64,000 nt of DNA from Streptomyces sp. NBC_00258 (lineage in GTDB: Bacteria > Actinomycetota > Actinomycetes > Streptomycetales > Streptomycetaceae), in contig NZ_CP108081.1 in NCBI RefSeq assembly GCF_036182465.1, forward strand, positions 3,782,001 through 3,846,000, written 5' to 3'. A program made the translations under genes and the position numbers. Of the stretch, positions 1-9,239 are shown piece after piece (the first letter of the stretch is position 1; every line of letters starts with the position of its first letter). The notes beneath the pieces are model-generated. The model was not told where the DNA came from. It made no database searches and worked only from the letters and a program-made list of their open reading frames with translations.

Positions 1-759
1 TCGGTCAACCGGCGGCGGTGGTGGTCGGGTGTGGAGCGGTTCTTCTGCATCTCCGCGGCGCAGCGCGACGTCCTGGTGCGGTCCGGCATGCCGGCCGAGC
101 GGCTGGCGGTGAAGCACAACTTCGTGCCGGAGCCGGGCACTTGCCGAACGGGCGACGGCGAGCATCTGCTCTATCTCGGCCGGCTCGCGGAGGCCAAGGG
201 CGTGCGGCTGCTCATGGCCGCGTGGGACGAGCTCGCGGCGAGCGGCGGTGTGGGCGTGCCGCTCGTGATCGCCGGCACGGGGCCGCTGGAGCCGGAGGTG
301 ACCGCCTGGGCGGCGGGCCGGGACGACGTGCGGTACGTCGGCCTGTACGACACGGCGGAGTGCCGGGAGGCCGTCGCGCGGTCGGTGGCCGTGGTGGCTC
401 CCTCGACGTGGCTGGAGGCGTTCGGACTGGTGGTCGTGGAGGCGATGGCGGCCGGGGTGCCGACCGTCGCCGCCGGTCACGGCGCCTTCGTCGAACTCGT
501 CGAGGACGGGGTGACCGGCTTCCTTCACCGACCGGGCGAGCCCGCCTCGCTCGCGTCCTGTATACGCCGGATCGCGGCCGAGCCGGCCCGGAACCGGGAG
601 ATGGGCCAGGCGGCCCGGCGCCGTTACGAGCAGGGCTTCAGCCCGGCCGTCGGCCTTGAGCGCCTGGTGGAGGGGTACCGCACCGCGATCGCGGGTCGGT
701 CCGGCGGCAGGGACACCCCGCCGCCGGTGGGGACCGAATCAATGGGGGGCAGTAAATGA
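1..759 (+). CDS. Glycosyltransferase family 4, 5'-truncated by window edge
   Basis: The frame is open from base 1, so the N-terminal acceptor domain lies outside the window; 252 residues remain of a family usually near 380. The visible part is the GT-B C-terminal donor-binding domain. It contains LYLGRLAEAKG, a nucleotide-sugar-binding start of the second Rossmann fold, and the GT4 EX7E-type motif EAFGLVVVEAMAAG near the middle. The protein should transfer a sugar from an NDP-sugar onto a lipid-linked or nascent glycan at the inner face of the membrane. Its TGA overlaps the next ATG (ATGA), so it belongs to the operon that runs to 11120. A GTG at 31 could be read as a start but would cut into the fold. 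Confidence 0.85.
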   Translation, partial: SVNRRRWWSGVERFFCISAAQRDVLVRSGMPAERLAVKHNFVPEPGTCRTGDGEHLLYLGRLAEAKGVRLLMAAWDELAASGGVGVPLVIAGTGPLEPEVTAWAAGRDDVRYVGLYDTAECREAVARSVAVVAPSTWLEAFGLVVVEAMAAGVPTVAAGHGAFVELVEDGVTGFLHRPGEPASLASCIRRIAAEPARNREMGQAARRRYEQGFSPAVGLERLVEGYRTAIAGRSGGRDTPPPVGTESMGGSK

Positions 760-1991
760 CACGATGCCGACTCTGCGGCTCGGCGGCGCTGGAGAGCGTC
801 GTCGATCTCGGAGCGACCCCGCCGTGCGAGAGTTTTCTCGCCGCGGACCAACTGGACCGGCCGGAGCCGGCGTTCCCGCTGCATCTGCGGGTCTGCACCG
901 ACTGCTGGCTCGCGCAGATTCCTCCGCTGATCACGCCGGAGGAGACGTTCAGCGAGTACGCGTACTTCTCCTCCTACTCGACCTCCTGGGTGGAGCACGC
1001 GCGTACCTTCGTCGCCGACGCCGTACAACGGCTGGATCTCGGGACGGACGCCTTCGTGGTCGAGGTCGCGAGCAACGACGGGTACCTGCTGAGGCACATG
1101 GTGGACCGCGGTATCCGCTGCCTCGGCATCGAGCCGTCGGTGAACGTCGGCGCCGCGGCGCGGGACGCGGGTGTACCCACGCTCACGGAGTTCCTGGACC
1201 CGGCCACCGGCACCGACGTCCGCACCGAGCACGGCCCGGCGGACCTGGTCGTGGCCAACAACGTGTACGCGCACATCCCCGACGTGGTCGGGTTCACTCA
1301 GGGGCTGCGCGCCCTGGTCGCCGACGACGGCTGGGTCTCCATCGAGGTGCAGCACCTGCTGACCCTGATCGAGGAGAACCAGTACGACACGATCTACCAC
1401 GAGCACTTCCAGTACTACACGGTCGCGTCCGCGGCCCGGGCGCTGGCGAGCGGCGGACTCTCGCTCGTGGACGTCGAACTGCTGCCCACGCACGGCGGCT
1501 CCATCCGGCTGTGGGCCCGGCCGGCCGGGGTGGCCGGCGAGCCGACCCGGCGGGTGGCCGACGTGCTGGCCCGGGAGAAGGCCGCCGGACTGCAGGAGCT
1601 GTCCGGGTACACCGAGTTCTCCGCTCAGGTGGCCAAGGTGCGCCGGGACCTGCTGCGGTTCCTCATCGACGCGGCCGAGCGCGGCGAGACGGTCGTCGGC
1701 TACGGCGCGCCGGGCAAGGGCAACACCCTGCTCAACCACTGCGGCATCCGGCCCGACCTGCTCGCGTACACGGTCGACCGCAATCCCTACAAGCACGGCA
1801 GGTTCACCCCGGGCACCCGCATCCCGATCCTGCCGCCCGAGCAGATAGCCGCCGACGAACCGGACTACGTCCTCGTCCTCCCGTGGAACCTGCGGGCCGA
1901 GCTGGTCGAGCAACTGTCCTTCGTGCACGCCTGGGGCGGCCGGCTGGTCTTTCCCATCCCGGAACTGAGCATTGTCGAGGTCAAGCCATGA
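756..1991 (+). CDS. Sugar C-methyltransferase, TylCIII-like
   Basis: 411 residues with the three-part architecture of NDP-hexose C-methyltransferases. An N-terminal zinc-ribbon carries Cys4, Cys7, Cys47 and Cys50. A central SAM-binding Rossmann fold has VVEVASNDGYLL near residue 105. A C-terminal domain contains GYGAPGKGNTLLN. The family transfers a methyl group from SAM to carbon 3 (or a neighbouring carbon) of a 4-keto-deoxy NDP-sugar. The ATG overlaps the upstream stop and follows a GGGGGGC purine run. Next to a nucleotidyltransferase, epimerases and an aminotransferase it implies a branched, methylated sugar. The exact sugar cannot be told from sequence. Confidence 0.87.
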   Translation: MTRCRLCGSAALESVVDLGATPPCESFLAADQLDRPEPAFPLHLRVCTDCWLAQIPPLITPEETFSEYAYFSSYSTSWVEHARTFVADAVQRLDLGTDAFVVEVASNDGYLLRHMVDRGIRCLGIEPSVNVGAAARDAGVPTLTEFLDPATGTDVRTEHGPADLVVANNVYAHIPDVVGFTQGLRALVADDGWVSIEVQHLLTLIEENQYDTIYHEHFQYYTVASAARALASGGLSLVDVELLPTHGGSIRLWARPAGVAGEPTRRVADVLAREKAAGLQELSGYTEFSAQVAKVRRDLLRFLIDAAERGETVVGYGAPGKGNTLLNHCGIRPDLLAYTVDRNPYKHGRFTPGTRIPILPPEQIAADEPDYVLVLPWNLRAELVEQLSFVHAWGGRLVFPIPELSIVEVKP

Positions 1992-2797
1992 AGGTCGTAC
2001 TGTTCTGCGGCGGTTATGGGCTGCGTATGCGCAGCGGAACCTCCGACGACATGCCCAAGCCGATGGCGATGGTCGGCCCGCGGCCACTGATCTGGCACGT
2101 CATGCGCTACTACGCGTACTTCGGGCACACGGAGTTCATCCTGTGCCTCGGGTACGGGGCCCACCACATCAAGGACTTCTTCCTCAACTACGAGGAGACG
2201 ACGTCCAACGACTTCGTGCTGCGCAACGGACAGACCGAGCTGCTGTCCACCGACATCGCCTCCTGGACGATCACGTTCGTGCAGACCGGCATCGAGTCGC
2301 CGATCGGGGAGCGGCTGCGCCGGGTGCGGCACCACCTGGACGGCGACGAGATGTTCCTCGCGAACTACGCCGACGTGCTCACCGACGCCCCGCTGCCGGA
2401 GATGATCGAAAAGTTCGCCGGGCGCGACGCCGGTGCGTCGATGATGGTGGTGCCGCCACAGTCCTCGTTCCACTGTGTGGACCTGGGCGACGACGGCCTG
2501 GTGGGGGGCATCACCGCGGTGAGCGACATGCCGCTGTGGGAGAACGGCGGCTACTTCGTGCTCCGCCAGGAGGTCTTCGACCACATCCCGGAGGGCGGGG
2601 ACCTGGTCGCCGACGGATGCGCCCAACTGGCCAAGCGCGGACGGTTGGTGGCACACCAGCACCGCGGCTTCTGGAAGCCGACCGACACCGTGAAGGAGCG
2701 GGCCGCGCTCGACGACGCGTACGCCCGGGGCGACCGCCCGTGGGCCGTGTGGGAGCGGGACGGCGCGAAGGCGAGCGCCGGAGTGAGGACCGCATGA
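1988..2797 (+). CDS. Sugar-1-phosphate nucleotidyltransferase, RfbF-like
   Basis: 269 residues, close to glucose-1-phosphate cytidylyltransferases (about 257). The signature loop reads FCGGYGLRMRSGTSDDMPKP, with the Lys that contacts the pyrophosphate. Further on, LIWHVMRYYAYFGHTEFIL and the CLGYGAHHIKDFF segment match the RfbF pattern. It should activate a sugar phosphate to a CDP- or other NDP-sugar. The usual LAGGxGTR loop is altered to CGGYGLR, so nucleotide choice is uncertain. ATGA overlaps on both sides couple it to the methyltransferase before it and the deacetylase after it. The longer open frame upstream (from 656) is only a shadow of the methyltransferase. Confidence 0.85.
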   Translation: MKVVLFCGGYGLRMRSGTSDDMPKPMAMVGPRPLIWHVMRYYAYFGHTEFILCLGYGAHHIKDFFLNYEETTSNDFVLRNGQTELLSTDIASWTITFVQTGIESPIGERLRRVRHHLDGDEMFLANYADVLTDAPLPEMIEKFAGRDAGASMMVVPPQSSFHCVDLGDDGLVGGITAVSDMPLWENGGYFVLRQEVFDHIPEGGDLVADGCAQLAKRGRLVAHQHRGFWKPTDTVKERAALDDAYARGDRPWAVWERDGAKASAGVRTA

Positions 2798-3456
2798 TCC
2801 GGCTCGGCGCCGGGGGCCTGGACCGGATCGTCGCGGTGGGCGCGCACTGCGACGACATCGCCATCGGCGCAGGAGGCACGCTGCTCGCGATGTGCCTCGC
2901 GCGGCCGGGTGTCCGCGTCGACGCGCTGGTGCTCTCCGGCGGTGGCAGCGAGCGGGAACAGGAGGAGCAGGCCGCGCTCGCCGCCTTCTGCCCCGGAGCC
3001 GACCTGCGGTTGACCGTGCACAAGCTGCCGGACGGCCGGCTGCCCGCGCACTGGGAGGAGGCCAAGGCCGCGGTCGAGGAACTGCGGGCGGCAACTGAAC
3101 CGGATCTCGTCCTTGCCCCGCGCACCGATGACGCGCACCAGGATCACCGCGGCCTGGCGAAGCTGATACCCACCGCGTTCCGTGACCACCTCGTGCTCGG
3201 CTACGAGATCGTCAAGTGGGACGGCGATCTCGGCCGCCCCACGGCGTACCAGCCGCTGTCTGAGGAGATCGCCGAACAGAAGGTGCGGCTGCTGCAGGAG
3301 CACTACCCCTCGCAGCGGCACCGGCCCTGGTACGACCGGGAGGCCTTCCTCGGTCTGGCCCGGATCCGCGGCATCGAATGCCATGCGCGCTACGCCGAGG
3401 CTTTCGCCGTCACCAAACTCACTCTCAATCTGGGCACTTTCAATGTGGGGGAATGA
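2794..3456 (+). CDS. PIG-L (LmbE-like) N-deacetylase
   Basis: 220 residues. The zinc site begins with GAHCDDIAIG (His18, Asp20, Asp21), the HxDD signature of the PIG-L/LmbE family, and closes with a DDAHQDH block carrying the later metal ligands. Members remove an acetyl group from N-acetyl-amino sugars or glycoconjugates (GlcNAc-PI, GlcNAc-inositol, bacillithiol precursors). Inside this glycan operon, likely substrates are an N-acetylated sugar nucleotide or a lipid-linked sugar. Start and stop both overlap or abut neighbours. The substrate is inferred from context only. Confidence 0.88.
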   Translation: MIRLGAGGLDRIVAVGAHCDDIAIGAGGTLLAMCLARPGVRVDALVLSGGGSEREQEEQAALAAFCPGADLRLTVHKLPDGRLPAHWEEAKAAVEELRAATEPDLVLAPRTDDAHQDHRGLAKLIPTAFRDHLVLGYEIVKWDGDLGRPTAYQPLSEEIAEQKVRLLQEHYPSQRHRPWYDREAFLGLARIRGIECHARYAEAFAVTKLTLNLGTFNVGE

Positions 3457-3459
3457 ACC

Positions 3460-4485
3460 TTGCGCGTACTGCTGACCGGACACCAGGGATACCTGGGCAC
3501 CGTGATGGCCCCGGTACTCACGGCCGCCGGGCACGAGGTCGTCGGTCTTGACGCCGGCCTGTTCGCCGACTGTGTCCTCGGCACGCCGCCCGTGGACCCG
3601 CCCGGGCATCGGGTGGACCTGCGCGACGTCACGGCCGAACACGTGGCCGGGGTGGACGCCGTGATCCACCTGGCCGCGCTGTCCAACGACCCGTTGGGAT
3701 CACTGGCGCCGGACCTCACCTACGACATCAACCACCACGCGTCCGTACGGCTGGCCCGGCTGGCCCGCGAGGCCGGCGTACGGCGCTTCCTGTACGCGTC
3801 GACCTGCTCGGTCTACGGCGCCGCCGGCGGGGAGGGCCTGGTGACCGAGGACGCCCCGCTGCGCCCGGTGACGCCGTACGCGGAGTCCAAGGTGCGGGTG
3901 GAGGACGACCTGCACGCGCTGGCCGACGGCGACTTCAGCCCGGTGTTCATGCGCAACGCCACCGCATTCGGCTACTCGCCCCGGCTGCGCGCCGACATCG
4001 TGCTGAACAACCTGGTGGGGCACGCCCTCTTGTCCGGCGAGGTCCTCGTGCTCTCCGACGGCACCCCCTGGCGCCCGCTGGTCCACGCCGCCGACATCGC
4101 ACGGGCCTTCGCGGCCGCGCTGACCGCGCCGCGGGAAGCGGTGCACGACCGGGCGTTCAACATCGGCAGCGAGGTCAACAACGTCACGGTCGCAGAGATC
4201 GCTGAGCAGGTCGCCGAGGCGGTTTCCGGGGCGAAGGTGGTGATCACCGGGGAGCACGGCGCCGATCCGCGGTCGTACCGGGTGGACTTCTCCCGGTTCC
4301 GCGCCGCGATCCCCGGCTTCGACTGCGAGTGGACGGTCAAGCAGGGCGCGCTCGAACTCGCCGACGCCTACCGGGAGTTCGGGCTGACCAAGGAGGACTT
4401 CGAGCGGCGCTTCACCCGTCTCGCCGTGCTGCGCGCGGCGTCCGAGGCCGGCACCGTCGACGACACCCTGCGGCGGCGCGGATGA
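3460..4485 (+). CDS. NAD-dependent epimerase/dehydratase (extended SDR)
   Basis: 341 residues. The Rossmann signature is TGHQGYLG at residues 6-13 and the catalytic set is visible as TCSVYG near 115-120 and Tyr140-x3-Lys144 in PYAESK. The family epimerises, dehydrates or reduces NDP-sugars using bound NAD(P). The start is TTG, three bases after the deacetylase stop; this is the only start compatible with an intact Gly-rich loop. The 3' end overlaps the DUF4910 gene by ATGA. Product may be a UDP- or dTDP-hexose epimer; specificity cannot be assigned. Confidence 0.87.
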   Translation: MRVLLTGHQGYLGTVMAPVLTAAGHEVVGLDAGLFADCVLGTPPVDPPGHRVDLRDVTAEHVAGVDAVIHLAALSNDPLGSLAPDLTYDINHHASVRLARLAREAGVRRFLYASTCSVYGAAGGEGLVTEDAPLRPVTPYAESKVRVEDDLHALADGDFSPVFMRNATAFGYSPRLRADIVLNNLVGHALLSGEVLVLSDGTPWRPLVHAADIARAFAAALTAPREAVHDRAFNIGSEVNNVTVAEIAEQVAEAVSGAKVVITGEHGADPRSYRVDFSRFRAAIPGFDCEWTVKQGALELADAYREFGLTKEDFERRFTRLAVLRAASEAGTVDDTLRRRG

Positions 4486-5780
4486 CCGCGGCCGGCGAGC
4501 AGATGACGACCGGGGCCGGCGATCAGATGCACGCGCTGGTGGAGCGGCTGTACCCGCTGTGCCGGAGCATCACCGGCGACGGTGTGCGCGCCACCCTGGA
4601 GATCATCGGCGAGTACGTCCCGCTGCAGGTGCACGAGGTGCCGACCGGGACGCAGGTGCTCGACTGGACGGTGCCGCAGGAGTGGAACATCCGGGACGCG
4701 TACATCGCCGACACGGCCGGCCACCGGGTCGTCGACTTCGCCGCGTCCAGCCTGCACGTGCTCGGCTACAGCGTGCCGGTGTCGGCGACCATGCCGCTGG
4801 CCGAGCTCCGCGCGCACCTGCACACCCTGCCGGACCACCCGGCATGGGTGCCGTACCGCACCAGCTACTACAAGCCGGAATGGGGATTCTGCCTGGCCCA
4901 GGAGACCCTGGACGCGATGCCGGACGGCGACTACGAGGTGCGCGTCGACTCCACACTCGCCGACGGCCACCTCACCTACGCCGAGCACGTGGTCCCCGGG
5001 CAGGTCTCCGACGAGGTGATCGTCTCCTGCCACGTCTGCCACCCGTCGCTGGCCAATGACAACCTGGCCGGCATCGCGGTGGCGACTTTCCTGGCCCGGG
5101 CGCTGGCCCAGCGGACGCCGTACTACACCTACCGGTTCATCTACGCGCCCGGCACCATCGGGGCGATCACCTGGCTGGCCCGCAACGCGGAGCGGGTGGA
5201 ACGGGTCAAGCACGGGCTCGTGCTGGCCTGCGCGGGCGACCCGGGCCGGCTGACGTACAAGCAGAGCAGGCGCGGCGACGCGGAGATCGACCGGGTGATG
5301 CGGCACGTGCTCAGCGCCTCCGAACGCCCGCACCGCGTCAACGAGTTCACTCCGTACGGCTACGACGAGCGGCAGTACTGCTCGCCCGGATTCGATCTCG
5401 GCGTGGGCTCGCTCAGCCGGACCCCGTACGCCGGCTACCCCGAGTACCACACCTCGGCGGACAACCCGGACTTCGTCTCCCCGGACGCGATGGAGGACAC
5501 GCTCGCCGTCTGCCGCGAGGCGTTCGCCGTCCTCGACGGCAACCGGCGGTACGTCAACCTCAGCCCCTACGGCGAACCACAGCTGGGCCGACGGGGGTTG
5601 TACGACTCGCTCGGCGGCCGCAGCGACGCGAAGCAGGCCGAGATGGCCATGCTCTGGGTGCTCAGTCTCTCCGACGGCGAGCACAGTCTGCTGGACGTCG
5701 CCGAGCGGTCCGGGCTGCCGTTCGACGCCGTCGCCGCCGCGGCCGACGCCCTGCACGGCGCCGGGCTGATCAAGGCGTGA
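4482..5780 (+). CDS. DUF4910/DUF2172 aminopeptidase-like protein
   Basis: 432 residues with an M28-like metallohydrolase core. Probable metal ligands lie in SCHVCHPSLANDNLAG (His and Asp) and in the later YPEYHTSADN (His). A C-terminal winged-helix-like tail (about 370-432, LLDVAERSGLPFDAVAAAAD) completes the DUF4910 layout. Family members recur in polysaccharide and antibiotic-sugar loci but have no settled reaction. By neighbourhood the protein could hydrolyse an amide on an amino sugar or on a sugar-peptide conjugate. No signal peptide, so cytosolic. Several ATGs lie near the N-terminus; the first, in the ATGA overlap, is chosen. Confidence 0.8.
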   Translation: MTAAGEQMTTGAGDQMHALVERLYPLCRSITGDGVRATLEIIGEYVPLQVHEVPTGTQVLDWTVPQEWNIRDAYIADTAGHRVVDFAASSLHVLGYSVPVSATMPLAELRAHLHTLPDHPAWVPYRTSYYKPEWGFCLAQETLDAMPDGDYEVRVDSTLADGHLTYAEHVVPGQVSDEVIVSCHVCHPSLANDNLAGIAVATFLARALAQRTPYYTYRFIYAPGTIGAITWLARNAERVERVKHGLVLACAGDPGRLTYKQSRRGDAEIDRVMRHVLSASERPHRVNEFTPYGYDERQYCSPGFDLGVGSLSRTPYAGYPEYHTSADNPDFVSPDAMEDTLAVCREAFAVLDGNRRYVNLSPYGEPQLGRRGLYDSLGGRSDAKQAEMAMLWVLSLSDGEHSLLDVAERSGLPFDAVAAAADALHGAGLIKA

Positions 5781-7060
5781 CGCCGATGGCCACCGAGGGA
5801 GGGAATCGGACCGCCAAGCGGGCCATGGTCGGCCGTCTGTCCTGGGGACTGGCCGACCAGGCGGCCTCCAGCATGACCAACTTCGCGGTGGGGATCTACG
5901 TGGCACGCTCGCTGGGGCTTGCCGCGTTCGGCGTCTTCAGCCTGGCCTGGCTGACCTACGGCGTGGTGCTCAACGTCTCCCGCGGCCTGGCCACCGACCC
6001 GCTCGTGGTGCGCTTCAGCGGCGTGCCGACCGCTTCCTGGCGCGCGGCGGCGGCCCGGTCGTCGGGTGCCGCGCTCGGCATCGGTGCCGCTCTCGGCGCA
6101 GTGTGTCTGCTGGTCGGTCTTGGCCTGGGCGGCCGTGTGGGGCCCGCGTTCGTCTGCCTCGGCGTCGTACTGCCTGCGCTGCTGCTGCAGGACGCCTGGC
6201 GGTTCGCGTTCTTCGCCGCCGGGCACGGGCAGAAGGCGTTCGCCAACGACGTGGTGTGGGGCGTCGCGCTCGTCCCGGCCATGGTGGTGGCGGCCCGCGT
6301 GGGAAGCGTGGCCGCTTTCGTACTCGCCTGGGGCGCGTCCGCCACGGTGGCCGCGGTGTACGGCTGCCTCCAGTCGGGCATCCGCCCCCGGACGACCGGG
6401 GCGCGCGGGTGGCTTCGCGAGCAGCGCGATCTCGGCTACCGGTACCTGGTCGAGAACGTCAGCCTCAGCGGCGCGAGCCAGCTGAGGGCGTACGGCCTCG
6501 GCGCCATCGTCGGGGTCGGCGCGGTCGGCGCGGTCCGGGGCGCCGAGCTCCTGCTCGGCCCGTTCCTCGCTCTGCTGATGGGGCTGTCGCTGGTCACCGT
6601 CGCCGAAGCGGCACGGGTCCTGCGGCAGGCCCCGCATCAGCTGAACAGATTCTGCCTTCTCCTCGGCGGCGGGCAGGCCGCCGCCGCGATGCTCTGGGGC
6701 GCGGCGCTGCTGCTGATGCCGGACCGGGCCGGCGAGTTCGTGCTCGGCGGCGTCTGGAGCTCTGCCTCGGAGCTGATCGTGCCGGCGACGCTCGGCGTCG
6801 CGGGGGCCGGCCTCGGCAGCGGCGCGGCGGCCGGGCTGCGCGCACTCGCCGCGGCCCGGCGCAGCCTGCGAAGCCAGCTGTTCGCCTCCGCCTGTTACGT
6901 CATCGGCGGGCTCGGCGGTGCTGCCGTGGCCGGCACGGTCGGCTCGGCCTGGGGCGTCGCCGCCGCGACCGTCTGCGGCTCGGCCGTGTGGTGGCTGCAG
7001 CTGCGGTCCGCCCTGCGCGAGCGCCGCCGGAACCCCATCCCCGAAGTGAGGACTCCATGA
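5777..7060 (+). CDS. Flippase-like polytopic membrane protein (MOP superfamily)
   Basis: 427 residues with about twelve hydrophobic helices, beginning LADQAASSMTNFAVGIYVAR. That opening, with a helix starting near residue 25, is typical of Wzx/polysaccharide-biosynthesis proteins. Many small residues and few charges within helices fit a lipid-linked-oligosaccharide translocase. Translation probably starts at GTG 5777 (GTGA overlap) or at ATG 5786, three codons later. As the only multi-spanning protein of the operon it is the natural exporter of the assembled glycan. Sequence identity to characterised Wzx proteins cannot be judged here. Confidence 0.7.
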   Translation: MTPMATEGGNRTAKRAMVGRLSWGLADQAASSMTNFAVGIYVARSLGLAAFGVFSLAWLTYGVVLNVSRGLATDPLVVRFSGVPTASWRAAAARSSGAALGIGAALGAVCLLVGLGLGGRVGPAFVCLGVVLPALLLQDAWRFAFFAAGHGQKAFANDVVWGVALVPAMVVAARVGSVAAFVLAWGASATVAAVYGCLQSGIRPRTTGARGWLREQRDLGYRYLVENVSLSGASQLRAYGLGAIVGVGAVGAVRGAELLLGPFLALLMGLSLVTVAEAARVLRQAPHQLNRFCLLLGGGQAAAAMLWGAALLLMPDRAGEFVLGGVWSSASELIVPATLGVAGAGLGSGAAAGLRALAAARRSLRSQLFASACYVIGGLGGAAVAGTVGSAWGVAAATVCGSAVWWLQLRSALRERRRNPIPEVRTP

Positions 7061-8004
7061 CCGCCCTTCCCCGGCTGAGCATCGGCCTGCCCGTCTACAA
7101 CGGCGAGGAGTACCTCGCCGAATCGCTCGACGCCCTGCTCGGCCAGACCTACGAGGACTTCGAGCTGGTCATCTCGGACAACGCCTCGACCGACGGGACC
7201 GAGGACATCTGCCGCAAGTACGCCGCGCAGGACTCGCGCATCCGGTACATCCGGCTGCCCCGGAACATAGGCGCCGCACCGAACCACAACTACGTGTTCA
7301 CCGAGTGCCGCGGCGAGCTGTTCAAGTGGGCCTCGCACGACGACCTCTACGCCCGCGACCTGCTGCGGCGCTGCGTCCAGGCGCTGGACGAGCGGCCGGA
7401 CGTCATCCTCGCGCACAGCGACCAGGCGGTCATCGACGAGGACGGCAAGGTGAAGGTCCCGTACGACTACGGGCTGGCCACCGACTCGCCACACGCGCCG
7501 GAGCGCTTCCGCAGTCTGCTGTTCGAGCCCGGTGGCGACGACTTCTACGGTGTGATGCGGGCCGACGTGCTGCGCCGGGTGAAGCCGCACGACAGCTACC
7601 ACCACGCGGACCGCACGTTCGTCGCCGAGATCACCCTGCACGGGCCCTTCCACCAGGTCCCGGAGCTGCTGTACTTCCGCCGCGACCACCCCACCCGCGC
7701 CGAGCGGGCGAACCCTTCCAAGCGCTCCCGGTGCGTCAACCTGGACCCGCGCCGGGCAGGCCCGCTGCACCCGACGCCCCGGCTGCTCGCCGAGTACGTC
7801 TGGGGCTTCGTCTCGGCGGTCCGGCGGGCGCCGTTGTCCCCGGCCGACCGGCGCGCGTGCTACCGCCACCTGGCCGCGTGGATGACCAGCCGGGTCCGGC
7901 CGGGTGCCGGCGAGCGGGTCGAGGACCGCGCCCCGGTCGACCCGGGCCGGCTCACTGTCTCCGTCGACGCCCTCGTCGCCGGACGTGAGGGGCGGCAGGC
8001 ATGA
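7057..8004 (+). CDS. Glycosyltransferase family 2
   Basis: 315 residues with a GT-A fold. The N-terminal LSIGLPVYNGEEYL strand, the SDNASTDGT nucleotide-binding loop (about residues 45-53) and a FKWASHDD segment holding the DXD-equivalent are visible. It should be an inverting transferase extending the glycan at the cytosolic face. There are no membrane helices. Start ATG overlaps the flippase stop (ATGA) and the stop overlaps the next gene in the same way. Confidence 0.88.
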   Translation: MTALPRLSIGLPVYNGEEYLAESLDALLGQTYEDFELVISDNASTDGTEDICRKYAAQDSRIRYIRLPRNIGAAPNHNYVFTECRGELFKWASHDDLYARDLLRRCVQALDERPDVILAHSDQAVIDEDGKVKVPYDYGLATDSPHAPERFRSLLFEPGGDDFYGVMRADVLRRVKPHDSYHHADRTFVAEITLHGPFHQVPELLYFRRDHPTRAERANPSKRSRCVNLDPRRAGPLHPTPRLLAEYVWGFVSAVRRAPLSPADRRACYRHLAAWMTSRVRPGAGERVEDRAPVDPGRLTVSVDALVAGREGRQA

Positions 8005-9239
8005 CACGCGCGGACCGAACCCCGGTGCGCGTCGGGGTGTTCGGCCTGCTCGGCTCCGGCAATCTCGGCAACGACGGGTCGCTGGAGGCCGTCATCGGGT
8101 ACCTCCGCGCCGAGCACCCGGAGGCGGTCGTGGACGCCCTGTGCGGCGGACCCGAGGTCGTCACGGCCCGGTACGGCATCCCCGCGACGCGGCTGCACTG
8201 GTACCGCGGCGAGTACCGGACCGCGTCACGCCTGGCCTCGATCACCGGGAAGGGACTGGGCAAACTCGTCGACGTCTTCCGCACCGCCGCCTGGGTGCGC
8301 CGGCACGAGGTGGTGATCGTGCCCGGCATGGGCGTCCTGGAGGCCACGCTGCCGCTGCGGCCGTGGGGCTTCCCGTACTCGCTGTTCCTGCTCTGCGCGA
8401 GCGGCCGGCTGTTCGGCACCCGGGTTGCACTGGTCGGCGTCGGCGCCGCCCCGATCGGCAACCGGCCGACCCGGGCCCTGGTGCGCCGGTCGGCGCGGCT
8501 GGCCGCCTACCGCTCGTACCGGGACACCCTGTCCCGTGACGCGATGCGGGCGATGGGCGTGGACACCGCGCGCGACGAGGTCTACCCGGACCTCGCGTTC
8601 GCCCTGCCGACGCCGCTGGAAGGCGCGGCTTCGGGCCCGCCTGGACCGGTCTGCGTCGGCGTCATGGACTTCCACGGCGGCAACGACGACCGCGCACGGG
8701 CCGAGGAGATCCACCGGCGCTACCTCGATGGGACAACTCGCTTCGTCCGCGCGCTGGTCGAGGACGGCAGGCCGGTCCGGCTGCTCACCGGAGACGAGTG
8801 CGACCGGCCGGTGGTCGCCGCGATCCTCGACGCGGTGGACTCGCCGCTGGTCACCGCCGCCGAGGCGGCCTCGCTCGCAGACCTGATGAAGGAGACGGCG
8901 GCTGCCGACACCGTGGTGGCGACCCGGTACCACAACCTGGTCTGCGCGCTGAAGGTCGGCACGCCGACCCTCGCACTCAGCTATGCGGCGAAGAGCGACG
9001 CACTCATGGACCGGATGGGCCTTGCCGCGTACTGCCACCCGGCCCGCGAGGTCGACGCCGACCGGCTGCTCGAACAGTTCCGGGCGCTTGAGGAGCGATC
9101 GGCGGAGCTGCGGCGGACCCTCGCCGAGCGGAACCTGGTCGCCGCCCGGCAACTCGAGCACCAGTTCAGCGCATTGACCTCGGCCTTGTTCCCGACGGCC
9201 GACCGTAACCGTGCCCACGCCCGGCAGGAGACTCCATGA
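8001..9239 (+). CDS. Polysaccharide pyruvyl transferase family protein
   Basis: 412 residues. The N-terminus has the Gly-rich GLLGSGNLGNDGSLEA of the WcaK/CsaB family and the C-terminal half has VVATRYHNLVCALKVGTPTL, the best-conserved block of pyruvyltransferases. These enzymes move a pyruvyl group from phosphoenolpyruvate onto a hydroxyl of a sugar, forming an acidic ketal. A product carrying pyruvate would be anionic, as in capsule or teichuronic-type polymers. The gene is coupled by ATGA to GT2 and by overlap to the epimerase. Confidence 0.85.
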   Translation: MTRADRTPVRVGVFGLLGSGNLGNDGSLEAVIGYLRAEHPEAVVDALCGGPEVVTARYGIPATRLHWYRGEYRTASRLASITGKGLGKLVDVFRTAAWVRRHEVVIVPGMGVLEATLPLRPWGFPYSLFLLCASGRLFGTRVALVGVGAAPIGNRPTRALVRRSARLAAYRSYRDTLSRDAMRAMGVDTARDEVYPDLAFALPTPLEGAASGPPGPVCVGVMDFHGGNDDRARAEEIHRRYLDGTTRFVRALVEDGRPVRLLTGDECDRPVVAAILDAVDSPLVTAAEAASLADLMKETAAADTVVATRYHNLVCALKVGTPTLALSYAAKSDALMDRMGLAAYCHPAREVDADRLLEQFRALEERSAELRRTLAERNLVAARQLEHQFSALTSALFPTADRNRAHARQETP

